A stretch of 64,000 bases of DNA from Amblyomma americanum (GCF_052857255.1 NC_135498.1:87306639-87370638), one strand, 5' to 3'; counted from the stretch's first letter, positions 24,101 through 33,720 are shown. Notes: generated by a model from the sequence alone, not told the origin. Program-made: numbers and translations.

Positions 24101-27100
24101 ATCCCGTACGTCAGAGCAAGATGCCAGCCGGCGACGTGATGTTTCAACGAGTGGCTAATGACATTGTGGGCCAATCTCTACAGTATCCGTAAAAGGCAAT
24201 AGATATGTGCTTACTCTGGTTGACATGGCCACTCGTAATCCTGACGCTATTCCATTGAGGGCTACTGACAGTATCCAAATGGCGGATGGTCTTGTGGAGA
24301 TGTTCTCGCGTTTTGGATTCCCGAGGAAAATTTTGAGTGACCGGGGCTCGAACTTCACATCAGAACTAATGAAGGAGGTTAAGCGCCTTTTGTCAGTAAG
24401 GCAGTTACTTACGACGCCTTACCATCCCATGTGTAATGTGCTTGTAGACCCCTTCAAGGAAATCCTGCCAAGAGAGACCTACTGATTGAGATAGATATCT
24501 CCCTCCTCTTTTGTTCGTTTACGGCGAAGTACCGCAAACGAGTCTTGGTTTCTCGCCTTTCGAGATGTTATATGGGAGAACCGTTAAAAGTCCACTGACA
24601 ATACTCAAGGAGCTGTGGGCTAATAAAAAAATTGCATCAAATATCAAGACAGCATACACGTACGTTTTGAGTTGCGGTACAGGTTGAAGGAAACATGCAG
24701 GCTTGCACATCAAGGCCTGGAAAAGGCGCGCGAACGCTATAAGGGATATTATGAAAAGAAAGCCATTCACAGGAATCTCAATCCGGGTGATAGGGTTCTC
24801 ATCCTCCTACCCACGGATCATAATAAGTTACTGATGCAATGGAAGAATCCGTACCTTGTGACGCGGAAGAAAAAGGACATGGATTATGAATTATTTATGG
24901 ATGACACTAAGAAGGTTTTTCATGTAAATATGTTGAAGTATGAAGAAAGGGGTGCCGCACGGTACGCCCCCAAGGTAGCATGCTCGGTAGTGGCCAAGGA
25001 GACAGGGTATGTTGCCTGCCTAGGTGCCCACGTGCAGTCGGAACAAAAATGCAGGAGCGGATGAGGTACAAAGGAAGCCCAACGTAAATGAAGACAGACG
25101 ATCACAGCTCTACTCCAAATCAAGGGGAAAATATTTTTTTTTTGATAGGCCAGCCAAACGTAGGTCATATGTTACAAATTATACGTGTATACAAATAGAG
25201 CCAACTAAACAGCTCTAGGTATTTATAGGATCTATCGTCGTTGTTGTTGTTATTGTTGATTTCTTGTTGTAGTTACTATTGTTATGTTATTATACAAGGG
25301 AGTGTGTTGTGGCCATTACCATGTTTATTAAGGACACCGTACGGACCACGGCAGTGGTGTGTTAGTGTTCCGAAATTGCAATTTGGGGTGCTCTGTTAGT
25401 GGTGTACTTTTGGTGTGTGCTGGACATCTGCAGTGTGTTGTGCGCTGGGTCCGGAATCGCCATAAACGATAGTCGGTTGGCTGGATGGCTTGAACATTAG
25501 TATGACGTGAGCAGTTTTTCATGAAAAAACCTTTCAGAGAGGGGTCCTTGTCACATATAATAGGGTGTCAAAGATAAAATTATGAAGAAAAGAGTTGAGA
25601 AGAAGACGACGTGGATTAACCTATGACTAAAGAAGATGAAGAAGCATTCGGTGAGGTGGAGAGAGATGATTGGTGGTGAAGCATTCGGTGAGGGGGAGGG
25701 AGATGACTGGTGGAGAAGAGAAGACGACGACAAGGCTTACGTGGACTAATGCCAAAGCTATAAAAGGGCGAGAGAGAGCGAGGCATGGGGGGGGGGGGAC
25801 AGTGAAGCGGAGGATCCGGCGGGTCAGCGACGCTTCGACTGGAAGAGAGCGACGCCGGCTACTGCTCCGGTGAGCTCGCGTTCTACGGCTTCGCAACGTG
25901 AAGTTCCTGCCGTTCGTGAGCCCGTTCCGGGGAGTTAACGGGGGACGCTACCACCTGCTTCGGCCACGGGTGTCTCCAGCGCGGTTGCCACCCGTCCTGG
26001 TGGTGCCCCCAACAACACCGGCATGACCTACACGGGCACTTGGACCGGGGGCTTATGCGACGATGCCACCGACGCCTCCAGCGACGCCAGCCCGAGCACG
26101 TCGAACGCCGCCTCGACGCCGGCTATTGGATCCATACAACGCCGAAGCCGCACCGAACCAGCCGTGAGCCCGAACGCCGAACGCTAACAGCAGAACGCTA
26201 GTAGTAGACGCTGGTAGCAGTGTTGCCAGGTCGTGTGTATTTATAGTCTTTGTGTTTAGTGTTAGTTTAGTCAGTTTTGTATGCTAGTGTGTGTGTGTCA
26301 CGTAGGGTGTATTAAATGTGCGTCGGTGTGGGTACACCTGTCGCCTAGTCCATTCTTTCGGTCCGAGTGTTCTCCGGGGAGATCCGTGACACAAGCGCTT
26401 TCTTCGTTCTTGTCTGTCGTCGCTGCGCTGCTTTTTACTTTTTCAGTAAGCACTAACTCGCCCAGTTTTCAGTTCTTCGACGCTTTTTTTTTCCTTACAT
26501 ATTTGCTCTGGCAATGTTCGGATTAGATGGAATTAAACAGCGCTGCGATGGTGAATTGCATAGCTGTGCCTCCTGACTCTTGAATATTGCAAAATTGCTT
26601 CTCATTGGGCATTTTCCTTCCCTGCCTGATAATATTTGTTAGCGCATCGATGTGAGATTTTCCAAATTTCGTGAGCAGCCCACAGCCTTGGGAGCAATCT
26701 ACAGTTGCCGCGGTGAATTTCCTCTATTATATTGGCACTGTGGTTTGGAGGTCCACAATCAGACACTGTCTGCACGCTGGAACTGCCGGAACTGCCTAAT
26801 CCACAATATCATTCTCAGCTGTCGGACTACCTGCCCCATTGTCCATGCCAAATTCGCGCAGAAACTGGGCCTGACAACTCACCGTCAAAATCCCGTCCCA
26901 ATCAAACTCATGTTACAGTTGCACGCATTGATCGAAGGAGGACTTCTGCAGTAGATAACGTCAGAGTTAGTGCTGACTCTTCGTTCTCCGGAGTCTTCTT
27001 GCCACAAGTCGAAAAAATGTTCCTTTTTATGCAAGCACTTCTTGCTCAGTTCACTAGAACCAACAATATGTGTTATGAACCGCAATTCCTACAGCAGAAA

Positions 27101-29085
27101 ATGAAATAAATTTCTCCTTTATTAAGCTAAAACTTTGTTGTCTTTCATAAGCAGGAGTGGCCCAGCTGTTGTGCAAAAATTTTAGAAAGTCTCAATCGGC
27201 CGCTAATGCGTAGTATTTGCAGCCTTAGGTTCAGGTAAAATACCACACTAGCACCTGAGCACAAGTCTGGATGACATAGCGACAGCTGCAGCAAGAGCGA
27301 AGAAACGATATGCAGGTGGAGAGCGACATTCCGAATAACTCTCTCATAACGGCTATCCTCACCGTCCAGCCTCCGCCGTCTGTGTCCATGTCGCAATACA
27401 CTCTCTGTCCCCAGGGCCCAGCTGCGTCATGGAACAAGGTGTACACTCCACTCGTGGCGCCTCCGGCTCGCAGGATATCACCGCAGTGCTGGGGCTTAAA
27501 CTCAACTGCAAGAACGAAAACACAGAAAATCTTTTTTTCCTTCGATTATACCAAAGGAGAACATGAACGCTGTCTGTGACAGGCTTCGCTGGCTTCTAGG
27601 CAGGATTGCTTTATATGTATTTTTATATTTCTTCAAGCTGAAGAGACCGTGTCAGTGATAGAGAAAAGTCAATCGTGACCGTCTCTTGACGACGAGAGTC
27701 GAGGGAAAGATATCGTCAGCACTGTATGTAAAACAGTATTTCCTGCACTCTTATCTTTGCCTCACAGATGAGATGGGCACCAACTTATTCCCCCGAAATA
27801 TTGGTATCGCAAACGAAGGAACGCCGTGCATGCACTACCAACATTCCACAAGTCATGGCAACCTCTGCTTTTCTTGCATATACTACCTAAAGAATGAGGT
27901 ACCACCTCTTGTCCATCGACTAATAGCGAAAGAAATGGACCCATTCGGCATTGCAACGCGTCTGCATTAAGGCACAGCTTTTTTTTATGGGGCTCCTTGT
28001 AAATTGAGTTTGGTCTTTGCAAGTTCAACAAAGTCCTTTCGATTACATGAGCGCTACTTAAGTCGAATCACGGGCTGTGCACGCTGAAGCTTCGCGGGTT
28101 TTATCGGCGTCTTCCAAAGAACGCCAGTCAGTGTACCTGAAGCTGTCTAGCGTTTTTGGAGGCTGAGTGTGTGTGGTCAAAATGAAATTAAATACAGTTT
28201 AATTTTCCTAGAATAAATAGAAATATGTGCCAGTGTGTTTAATTGCATTTTGTCAAATATTGTTCTTTGCGAGGGAAAAATCAGCAAATTACTTCAACAC
28301 CACCAAAATACCGTTTTGCTGCCGTTCTTTCAGCGTCTTACCGTGGACGGTATTTGAGTGAGATGAATTGGGCTTCACGTATGCGTCGTTGGTGGCAGTG
28401 CGTTCTTAGCGATCCACCATATGAACGAACGCCCCTTTTTGGCCGTCTACTTTAATAGACCCTTTAATCTTGAGTACGATGTACGAAAATCTTTCAGCTG
28501 CCATCTAGATGCTACATTCATTGTAAAAATATCTAGACTGCAGCAAGCCGTTGTTGGCAGGGAAAAGAAGAAGTTGTGAGGGAATCCGCTTTCCTCTCGC
28601 TCGCCCTAGACGTCCCCCTCCTGAACTCTCTCCCTTCCGGCCTACCACGACCGTTCTCGTCCAGGCCTTCCTCGGAATACCATGCAGAGGAAGAGAAGGG
28701 TCACCAGCATCGCCCAGGATGCGTTTTCTACTTGAAGAAATGTACAATCCTTTCCCTCTTTTTCAAAGTAAACACAATATACCGCGTATTTGTCACATTC
28801 CTATCCGTTGGTAGATGATGATATGATTTTTTATCGCACAAGGACATCTGTGGCCAGAGAGTACCATGACACAAGGTTTTTTGTCTACCCAAGGTGGGGT
28901 CAAAGACCCAATACCAAAGTATTTCAACGTAAAGAAGCCGAGTACTAGTCAGGAGAATGCCTGCACTGACTGCATCACCGGTGCGTACCAGGTGGCACTG
29001 GGGATCGTGCTCCGCACCTACAGTGTGCGAGGCGGGTGCTCAAACGACTAGGCCCGCTCTGTGGTCTCGTCTGTTGTTAGAGACA

Positions 29086-29171
<86 letters not shown>

Positions 29172-29933
29172 TAAGCGTTAAAGTCATCCCCACCTAGTGT
29201 TCATCTTTGGCATACAATTCCCTGATTCGTCCGTTACTAGAATATGCTGTAATCATCTGGGACCCTTTCACGGTAACAAACATTTAGAAATCAGAGCGAA
29301 TGCAGCATAAAGTAGTTAGATTTATTTTTAACTCATATGGCCGTGCATCTGTAAGTGAGCTCCTGATGTGAAGTGGTTTACCCCCAGTTGTTGAGCGTAA
29401 TCGTGTTTGTCGATTAAAGTTTTTCTTCCAGCTCATGGACTAACAATAACCTCTTTGAACGCACGAAATAATTGCTTTAAATATTCATTTTTTTCGAGGA
29501 CAATTACTGAATGGAATAAACTTAATAGCGAGACTGTTAATCATAATTCTTTATTGATGTTTGAAAAGTGCCTGCAAATGTTATGAAATTGAGTGTTGAT
29601 ATGCTTGTATAATGTTTTTTTTCCCATCCTGCTATGATCAGTACTAAATATCAGTATCTATAAATAAATAAAAATAATAAATAAAAAAATTATGTCAGAC
29701 ATAAAGCAAAGTTCTAATTTTAACGTGGATACGTTCCTTGTAGCTGGCTTTAGACAAACACTGTTGTAGCGATACCGGCAGTTCTCCGTTCTTTCATATC
29801 TCCTGAACTCCCGAGTCAGAAACAACTTACACTTGTTGATAAGCATCCGAAGTAGACCAAAGGACGGCGGCGTGGTGCCCATTGCGTAGGCGAATGCGGC
29901 CAGGAAAAGTATACAGGGAAACATGCCGAACAT
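14897..29933 (-). CDS. Secreted fibrinogen-related lectin (ixoderin/ficolin-like), five coding exons
   Basis: Seen: coding exons, in order of transcription, at 29933-29831, 27505-27363, 20103-19998, 17948-17781 and 15174-14897. The joined length is 798 bases (265 aa plus stop). Every intron is GT-AG and the phases agree (1, 0, 1, 1). The product has an N-terminal signal peptide, then one whole fibrinogen C-terminal domain with HCGDIL, YCDMDTDGGGWT, VIQRRGQYG, EYWIGN, MKFSTHDQDND and AWWYRSC. Two cysteine pairs occupy the usual disulfide positions (HCGD/YCDM and GNC/RSC); an extra cysteine sits in MESCNG. Known of the family: tick ixoderins, horseshoe-crab tachylectins and ficolins bind acetylated sugars on microbes and use Ca2+ near the DxDND loop. 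Inferred: a secreted immune or salivary lectin. Introns are 2.3, 7.3, 2.0 and 2.6 kb and are full of transposons. No collagen-like region is present. A 3' consensus poly(A) signal is not obvious; AATAAT is read just past the stop. Confidence 0.9.
15828..16078. repeat. Cluster of degenerate GTCTATAGAC palindromes
   Basis: In intron 4 of the lectin gene. The exact 10-bp palindrome GTCTATAGAC occurs at 15960-15969 and 16025-16034. Relatives are scattered through the stretch (GTCAATAGACTT, GTCTACAGGC, TGTCTACAGAC, TGTCTATAGGA, AGTCTGTAGATAG). Confidence 0.75.
16170..16210. repeat. Perfect 17-bp hairpin
   Basis: ACCATGTGTCCTGTTAT (16170-16186), a 7-base spacer, then its exact reverse complement (16194-16210). 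It lies in intron 4 of the lectin gene, next to the palindrome cluster. No T-run follows, so it is not a terminator. Confidence 0.95.
17781..17948 (-). CDS. Lectin gene coding exon 4: divergent middle of domain
   Basis: 168 bases, acceptor TTTTGGTACAG, donor CCCACAG|GTGAGA, phase 1 at both ends. It encodes NRALHALTSGKE, LRVVLINSTKD and FEMKLGEFLGPT. NRALHALT and LRV place it as the central fibrinogen-domain exon. The usual 'A.Y..F.V....Y.L' core is poorly conserved, so ligand specificity may differ from characterised ixoderins (inference). Confidence 0.88.
18095..18262 (-). mobile_element. tRNA-derived SINE (type 1)
   Basis: Minus strand: TGGTAGAGCAACTGCTCCGG followed by CGGTTCGTATCCCGAACC (B box, complement near 18182) and ACGAATTTTTCTTAAA. 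The head is tRNA-like but lacks a full cloverleaf. It lies in intron 3 of the lectin gene. Confidence 0.7.
18370..18605 (-). mobile_element. tRNA-derived SINE (type 2, Ruka-like)
   Basis: Minus strand: the head CCACGGTGGCTCACTGG (A box), the B box GCGGGTTCGATCCC (complement near 18541), then a body with GATGTCAGTGCACGTTAAA, CCTCCACTACGGCGTCCC and GACGTTAAATTCCCCC. The same body recurs near 2434, 33900, 36300 and 36620. Similarity to the tick SINE Ruka is from memory of the family and is inferred. Confidence 0.75.
19998..20103 (-). CDS. Lectin gene coding exon 3
   Basis: 106 bases, acceptor TTTCTCAG, donor ATCG|GTAACG. It encodes VIQRRGQYGNNAYYFYRNW through EYWIG, matching the family's conserved 'WTVIQRR...F.R.W..Y..GFG....EYWLGN' block. 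The donor is not the strongest GT nearby, but it is the one that restores G-N-R-A-L-H across the junction. Intron 2 upstream carries the LTR retrotransposon and PLE. Confidence 0.92.
20170..20228. repeat. Left arm of an inverted repeat around the LTR element
   Basis: AAGTAAAATACAGCGCAGCG onward is the imperfect reverse complement of 26392-26445. In both, the run CGACGAC(G/A)GACAA is kept. Confidence 0.8.
20506..20860 (-). pseudogene. PLE GIY-YIG endonuclease domain, frameshifted
   Basis: Read on the minus strand: KCTEGIVYDIPLSCGKRYVG with QSGRCLN, then after a one-base shift RLREYSNNL, then HCKECGCAPYL, DKCVSKPSISLSKRELAFL and a stop at 20506. GIVYDI...RYVG is the GIY-YIG core of Penelope-like elements, and the CCHH-like cysteines between the two halves are present. 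Confidence 0.85.
20914..21648 (-). pseudogene. PLE reverse transcriptase, C-terminal half
   Basis: An open frame of 244 codons. It contains QEICIGPCLAPVLSDLYL, the catalytic FRFVDDFLFLV (VDD box), ICFLDIRF, RANKPLLPYTSAHSKLVKRG and IPYIYCLSHNLKKI. This is the usual order from RT core through thumb to the linker before GIY-YIG. No start codon of a full ORF is present, since the N-terminal RT fingers are deleted. Confidence 0.88.
22479..22500 (+). other. Primer-binding site of the LTR element
   Basis: TGGCGAGCCTGTGCCAGGAT starts eight bases after the 5' LTR. Its complement would end in CCA and read like a tRNA acceptor/T-arm 3' end. The exact tRNA is not assigned. Confidence 0.6.
22565..23150 (+). 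pseudogene. Gag of the Gmr1-like element, frameshifted
   Basis: Starts AKTLELALKLGLNKEEAM, runs into a highly charged coiled-coil rich in R, E and K, then LMAPFDDKRDALDAYLQRFE, a capsid-like segment. It ends, after frameshifts, at a single zinc knuckle near 23085-23140 (CQGCKRRCHTMDDC). The order matches gag of this gypsy lineage, and the breaks make it non-functional. Confidence 0.75.
23244..23560 (+). pseudogene. Retropepsin of the Gmr1-like element
   Basis: ILVLRDSGANTVLVRRSLV contains the DSGA active site; YYNGQALAK follows. Past a stop, the frame continues with a segment equivalent to DLILGNITGARSVQDPDPEW, which is the C-terminal flap/helix. One subunit-length domain (~100 aa) as usual. 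Confidence 0.75.
23576..25064 (+). pseudogene. Integrase of the Gmr1-like element
   Basis: It follows the protease directly. The zinc-binding HHCC domain reads LGHDAIMAGHQEVQKT then CFVRSCDMCQ. The catalytic core has TLVDMATRNPDA and LSDRGSNFTSELM (first two acidic residues); the third (expected near 24450) is lost in VLVDPFKEIL. The C-terminal part reads ERYKGYYEKK, NPGDRVLILLPTDHNKLLMQW and VFHVNMLKYEER, the GPY/F-like end. At least two frameshifts and stops (near 24195, 24485-24670). It is not active. Confidence 0.82.
25549..26391 (+). repeat. 3' LTR of the Gmr1-like element (843 bp)
   Basis: Starts TGTCACATATAATAG and ends GATCCGTGACA, with TATAAAA at 25759. A purine-rich stretch (AGAGAGGGG) lies just upstream at about 25536-25545. 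It contains an internal near-duplication (GAAGCATTCGGTGAGG at about 25640 and 25678) that is absent from the 5' LTR. Confidence 0.92.
26392..26445. repeat. Right arm of the inverted repeat around the LTR element
   Basis: TCTTCGTTCTTGTCTGTCGT onward pairs with 20170-20228. Removing the LTR element and one CAAGC would bring the arms almost next to each other. Confidence 0.8.
26446..27362. other. Rest of lectin intron 2, unassigned
   Basis: A plus-strand open frame at 26732-27109, ending in CYEPQFLQQKMK with AATAAA overlapping its stop region, has no recognised family and may be retrotransposon gag debris. Nothing else was recognised. Confidence 0.25.
27363..27505 (-). CDS. Lectin gene coding exon 2: start of fibrinogen domain
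   Basis: 143 bases, open, with acceptor TTCTTGCAG and donor ACG|GTGAGG. It encodes KPQHCGDILRAGG, then SGVYTLFHD and RVYCDMDTDGGGWT, the conserved opening of fibrinogen-related domains, including the first disulfide cysteine pair. It ends in phase 0 after GGWT and continues directly into VIQRR of the next exon. Confidence 0.92.
29089..29169. repeat. (AT)n microsatellite
   Basis: About 40 uninterrupted AT units, immediately 5' of a truncated LINE. Confidence 0.98.
29185..29695 (+). mobile_element. CR1/L2-like LINE, 5'-truncated 3' end
   Basis: Near 29210-29430 the frame reads YNSLIRPLLEYAVIIWDPF, then RMQHKVVRFIFNSYGR, ending VVERNRVCRLKFFFQLMD. This is the C-terminal end of CR1/L2-type ORF2. 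The copy ends in a (TAAA)n-like tail at 29660-29690. It lies in intron 1 of the lectin gene. Confidence 0.8.
29831..29933 (-). CDS. Lectin gene coding exon 1: signal peptide
   Basis: The ATG at 29933-29931 sits in AAAATATG (A at -3). It opens a 34-residue segment with a hydrophobic core (CILFLAAFAYA) typical of a signal peptide; cleavage after the AYA/AMG region is inferred. The exon ends in phase 1 at a strong donor (AAGT|GTAAGT). Its leftover T joins the TT that starts the next exon, giving a phenylalanine codon. A second in-frame ATG lies three codons downstream. Confidence 0.75.
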
Positions 29934-30334
29934 ATTTTCGGGGTGCCTGCCGAAGAAAAGGAAAGTGCAAAAATGGCGAGAACAGTGAAAATGACCCCCA
30001 TGTCTCGTCCGGCAGCTCGTGTTTTAACACTGTAAAACGGGAGCTCCGTTCCACCTAAACTCCTTGCTTGCTTTTTGTTCCGTCTTTTCAACCAGTTTTT
30101 GCTCAGATGACTAAAACAGGCTTTGATATACGCGCCTCGAAATTACAAGTAAATCTTCTGCATTCACCTGATTTGTGATGATGCATCTCACGGGCATACC
30201 AGGGAAGCAAGCAAGCACAGCCACTTAAGTCACGGTAAAATATTCCGAGAGTCACACAGTGTTTTGGGGCATGCGCAGCCGGGGGCTCCCTACTAATATC
30301 AACCCTTTGCGGATATTCAACGTGAGCTGACTTC

Positions 30335-30470
30335 ACGCAGCACGTGGATGCTTTGTCCCTTCACCACCGTCGAAAGGCGGTTTCCGTAGTGGGAATTTGA
30401 TACATTGGCCTGGTGCTTGGTAGCCAAATGCCACAGTCCTTAAGCCACCGGGGAGCTTTTGCAAGAAAGC
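30335..30470 (-). mobile_element. Degraded tRNA-derived SINE
   Basis: Minus strand: GCTCCCCGGTGGCTTAAGG (A box), about 60 bases, then ACGGAAACCGCCTTTCGACGG, matching the head and early body of tick-type SINEs. The B box is eroded. Confidence 0.5.
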
Positions 30471-30636
30471 AAATGTTCCGCAAACGCGCACACGGTTGTG
30501 AATTTGGTCAATAAGTTTGCTTTGTTATTTTGCCGTTTAGCTTAGTCTGCTGTAATGGTTTCTTCAGTATTTAAGCGGGGAAACAAGTTACATACCATTT
30601 AAATACGTTCAGTGTTAGCTTCAAGAACAAACAGTA

Positions 30637-30637
30637 T

Positions 30638-30680
<43 letters not shown>

Positions 30681-33600
30681 TTCAGATACATACAGCGCCC
30701 TGAAACGGGCATTTTTGTAGGAGATGGGGGGGGGGGGGGGGGGACAGAGAAAAAAGGTGCAGGTAGCACAATTCAGCAACAATAAGTGTAACGCTATGTT
30801 CAAAAGATAACGCAAGATACACAACGTATTCAAACAAGAAACAAATGTTCAAAACAACCTATATACAAGAACTGGATACAAAAACTACAGTTGTGTATAC
30901 AAAGCGTACGAAGAAAATTTTACACACTAAGTAAACAAAAATTCGGCAAGAGCACCATGATTGCTAGAGGTCGGCACAGACACAATATGCTCCGGCAAAC
31001 CATTGCAATAATGAATTGTATTTGGGAAAAACGCATATTTGAAAATGTTGATTCGACACTTGTATTCACGAACTTTTAATGAGTGATCTATTCTGGCGAA
31101 TCTGTAGGTAGGATCAAGTATATATGTTTCTTCCTTATGCCCGTTGCACCTGAATAAATTTTATGGAATAGCTTTAGGTGGATGTATTTCCTTCTTTCTT
31201 GCAGGAGGGGATAGCCCAGATTGATTATTATGTCAGATGAGCTTTGGGTGAAATTAAAATTTGAGCAGACAAATCGCGCTGCACGCTTTTGTATGCGCTA
31301 CATATTTCTGTGGCAGGATCCCATGCCGAGCATCCGTATTCCAATATTGGGCGCGCGTTTGAAAAGTAAACTGTTTCTTTTACTTTGCAGGGGCTTGCTT
31401 GAAATTCCGTTTTAAGAAGTTAAGGACACGGACAGCCTTAGCTGCAATGTAGTCTATATGTTCATTCCAGGAGAAGGCATTCTAAAACAAAACACAACAG
31501 GAACCACATTAGCAGTTTTCCAATCATCTGCTAAGGGACCGATATGAAATGATTTCTGAAAGAGAGTCATCAGGAATGGGACAATTGACGCTTCACAGTT
31601 TTTTATTATGTAATTCGAAGTATGATCTGGACCGGGTGCAGAGTTCTCGTTCACTTTTCAGTAGTGTTGTTATGCCCTGTTCTGAAGAGGATATTTCGTT
31701 CATTTGTGGAAAATTCTGCAGTGTTTGTATGCCACTAGCCTGGGGATTGCACTGTAAGTACACAGATTCGAAATAGCTATTAAACTGTTCAGCTTTTCCT
31801 TTCAGGTCTTCTACATAATTATTGTCAACTATATTATTCTGAATAGCATCCTTTGCTCCTTGCTTGTTTCTGACGTACATCCACACTTCTTTCGGGTTGG
31901 TCTTTAATTTTTCACCCAGAACGCCCAGATAGGTACTTTCTGCCTTGAACATTTCATTTGCTATCTCTTTATTGAGTTCTTTCATCTTGCCACGCAGCTC
32001 AGGTTTCGGCGATTTGCAGTACAAGCGGTGCAAGCGGTGTCTCCTGTTTATCAAGGCCCGTACGTTCCTGTAAATTCAAGCCTTATCGGTACGGCGTCTG
32101 GAAGAGATAGCACGAGACGGTACCAACGACTTTGTTAGTGATAAAAGTTTGGTTTTCAGTAGATGCCACGCCGTGTTTACGTCAAGGAAAGACGTGCGTT
32201 GTCTAAAATCGGGCTGGAATGCGTCTAATTCTCTAGATAGTGAAGAGCAATCTGCTTGGCCACAGTGGAATACCAGTCACGGTGGCGGACAGCGGCGACG
32301 GCTTGCAATGCAAGGAAGGCTTGCAACAACAACTTCATGGTCACTTATACCGGGCATTAAATCTACAGAAGCAATGAGCGTGCGGTCGGAGCAAAACAAT
32401 AAATCCAACAAAGTTGCACCAGTTGAGGTTATTCTCGTAGGACCTTCTACAAATTGAAACAGGGAATGCGCGTTGATCATTACAAGAAAGGCAGAGTAAA
32501 CAGGCGAACGAGTGTTGATTGTCGGCCGAAGACAGAGCCAATCTATGTTCGGTAAGTTGAAATCTCCGCCGAGAACAATACACGTTGCATTTAAGAATAA
32601 TAATATAACGCTTAACTGGAATAAGGGTTGGAGAGTGTTGGAACCAGGTGGCGTGGCCTGTAAAATCCAAATGCCATCGAGGTACCATTGTTTTGGAACA
32701 ACCTTGAACCAGACTGCCTCATATGACTTGCTTTAGACATTATTATGTATGCTGCTCAAACTGCTCTCTACAATGACTAAAACACCACCGCCGTGTGCGT
32801 TACGGTCCTTTCAATAAACGGCGTAATTAGATGAAAATATCTAGTAGTCGCTTATAGTGCTGTCTAACCAGGATTCAGTACCCATAACTACGTGTGGGTT
32901 AACCAAATCTAAGAGTGCAGCAAAGTCATCCTTTTTTTTTTTAAGACTACAGTAATTGATGACAATGAGCTTCAAGTCATTTGCTGGCTGCAACCTTTTT
33001 ACTAGAGCATTTCGTGGTGGCTATTGGCCCATACTGGTTACTTTATCATTCGTACTTTCATAAATAAAAACTGCATTTTACATGGTCAGCTTGTTAAAGT
33101 GCAATTTAAATAAGCCTCTACGGTCGCGTGCTAAATGAAATAACATTTTTTTGGAGCAATTCTTACTTTTTTGAGTAATCTTGGGGGATAGAAAATTCTG
33201 TATTTTTAGTTTACGAGCATTATCAAGCACTCCGTGTTTGTGCTTAAATGAGAAGAATTTGACAATCAACGGCCGTACCTTCTGGTTCGTGCTGTCCTAG
33301 CCGGTGCGCTCTTTCTATAAACTGCGAACTAACCGAAATGTTTAGTTTCTCAGAAAGAAATGAAACGACTGTTGCCTCTCATTCTGTCTATGTTTCTTCC
33401 TGTGTATCCGGAAGGCCATAGATTATTAAACCGTTCCTTCGTGACCTGTTATCCAGGTCATCTTGGCTATCCTGCAATGCCGCAACCGAAGAGACTGCTG
33501 TTTCAACACGTGTTGAAATATTTTCTACTGCGCAGCCGCCCATTTACTGCCTCTTAGTTTTTTGTATTGTTTTCTTGCTAAGGCACTGTCTTCTTTATCC

Positions 33601-33720
33601 GTCAGCCCCGCTGTGGCTAACGCAGGGCATTAGCCAGAAAAAATGTCTAGTCACCATTACTGTCGCAGACACACCTCCAGCGCAGCGTGCTCTGACCTGT
33701 CAGACTCTGCTGAACATCAA
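30637..33720 (-). mobile_element. CR1/L2-like LINE, internally deleted, with AATA-repeat tail
   Basis: Read from 33720 downward: ORF1 remnants with a coiled-coil (RVETAVSSVAALQDSQDD, DNRSRRNGLIIYGLPD) and an RRM/C-terminal part (FIERAHRLGQHEP, VKFFSFKHKHGVLDNARKLK). Then the APE-type endonuclease of ORF2 (IVINYCSLKKK, HVVMGTESWL, GGDFNLPNIDW, TLLDLLFCS, SDHEVVVASL), a linker, and the RT start (ENSAPGPDHTSNYIIKNC, DDWKTANVVP). At about 31490 it jumps to the C-terminal region (AFSWNEHIDYIAAKAVRVLNF), losing the catalytic YxDD part. The 3' end is a clean (AATA)n tail at 30637-30685. An 18-G run sits at 30726-30743. It has many stops. Confidence 0.87.

Larger units (their letters stand above)
20229..26391 (+). 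mobile_element. LTR retrotransposon, gag-protease-integrase order (Gmr1-like), RT missing
   Basis: Seen: LTRs beginning TG and ending GTGACA, flanked by the 5-bp target duplication CAAGC (20224-20228 and 26392-26396). The 5' LTR is split by a PLE. A primer-binding site starts at 22479 (TGGCGAGCCTG). The internal region has a coiled-coil gag, a zinc knuckle, protease and integrase. After the integrase tail only ~480 bases of non-coding DNA remain before the 3' LTR, with no reverse transcriptase or RNase H anywhere. Known: most Ty3/gypsy elements place integrase last, whereas Gmr1-type elements use the copia-like order PR-INT-RT-RH. Inferred: a Gmr1-like element that lost RT-RH. The insertion lies in intron 2 of the lectin gene. 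Confidence 0.85.

Noticed and set aside
22500..25500. Copia (Ty1) identity for the LTR element because integrase follows protease
   Set aside because: The integrase wording (HHCC spacing, C-terminal LLPTDHNKLLMQW and VFHVNMLK) is gypsy-like and there is no copia-type RT; a Gmr1-like gypsy fits better.
26732..27109. Plus-strand open frame with AATAAA at its end
   Set aside because: Looks protein-like, but no domain could be named, and it lies antisense inside a lectin intron among transposon debris.
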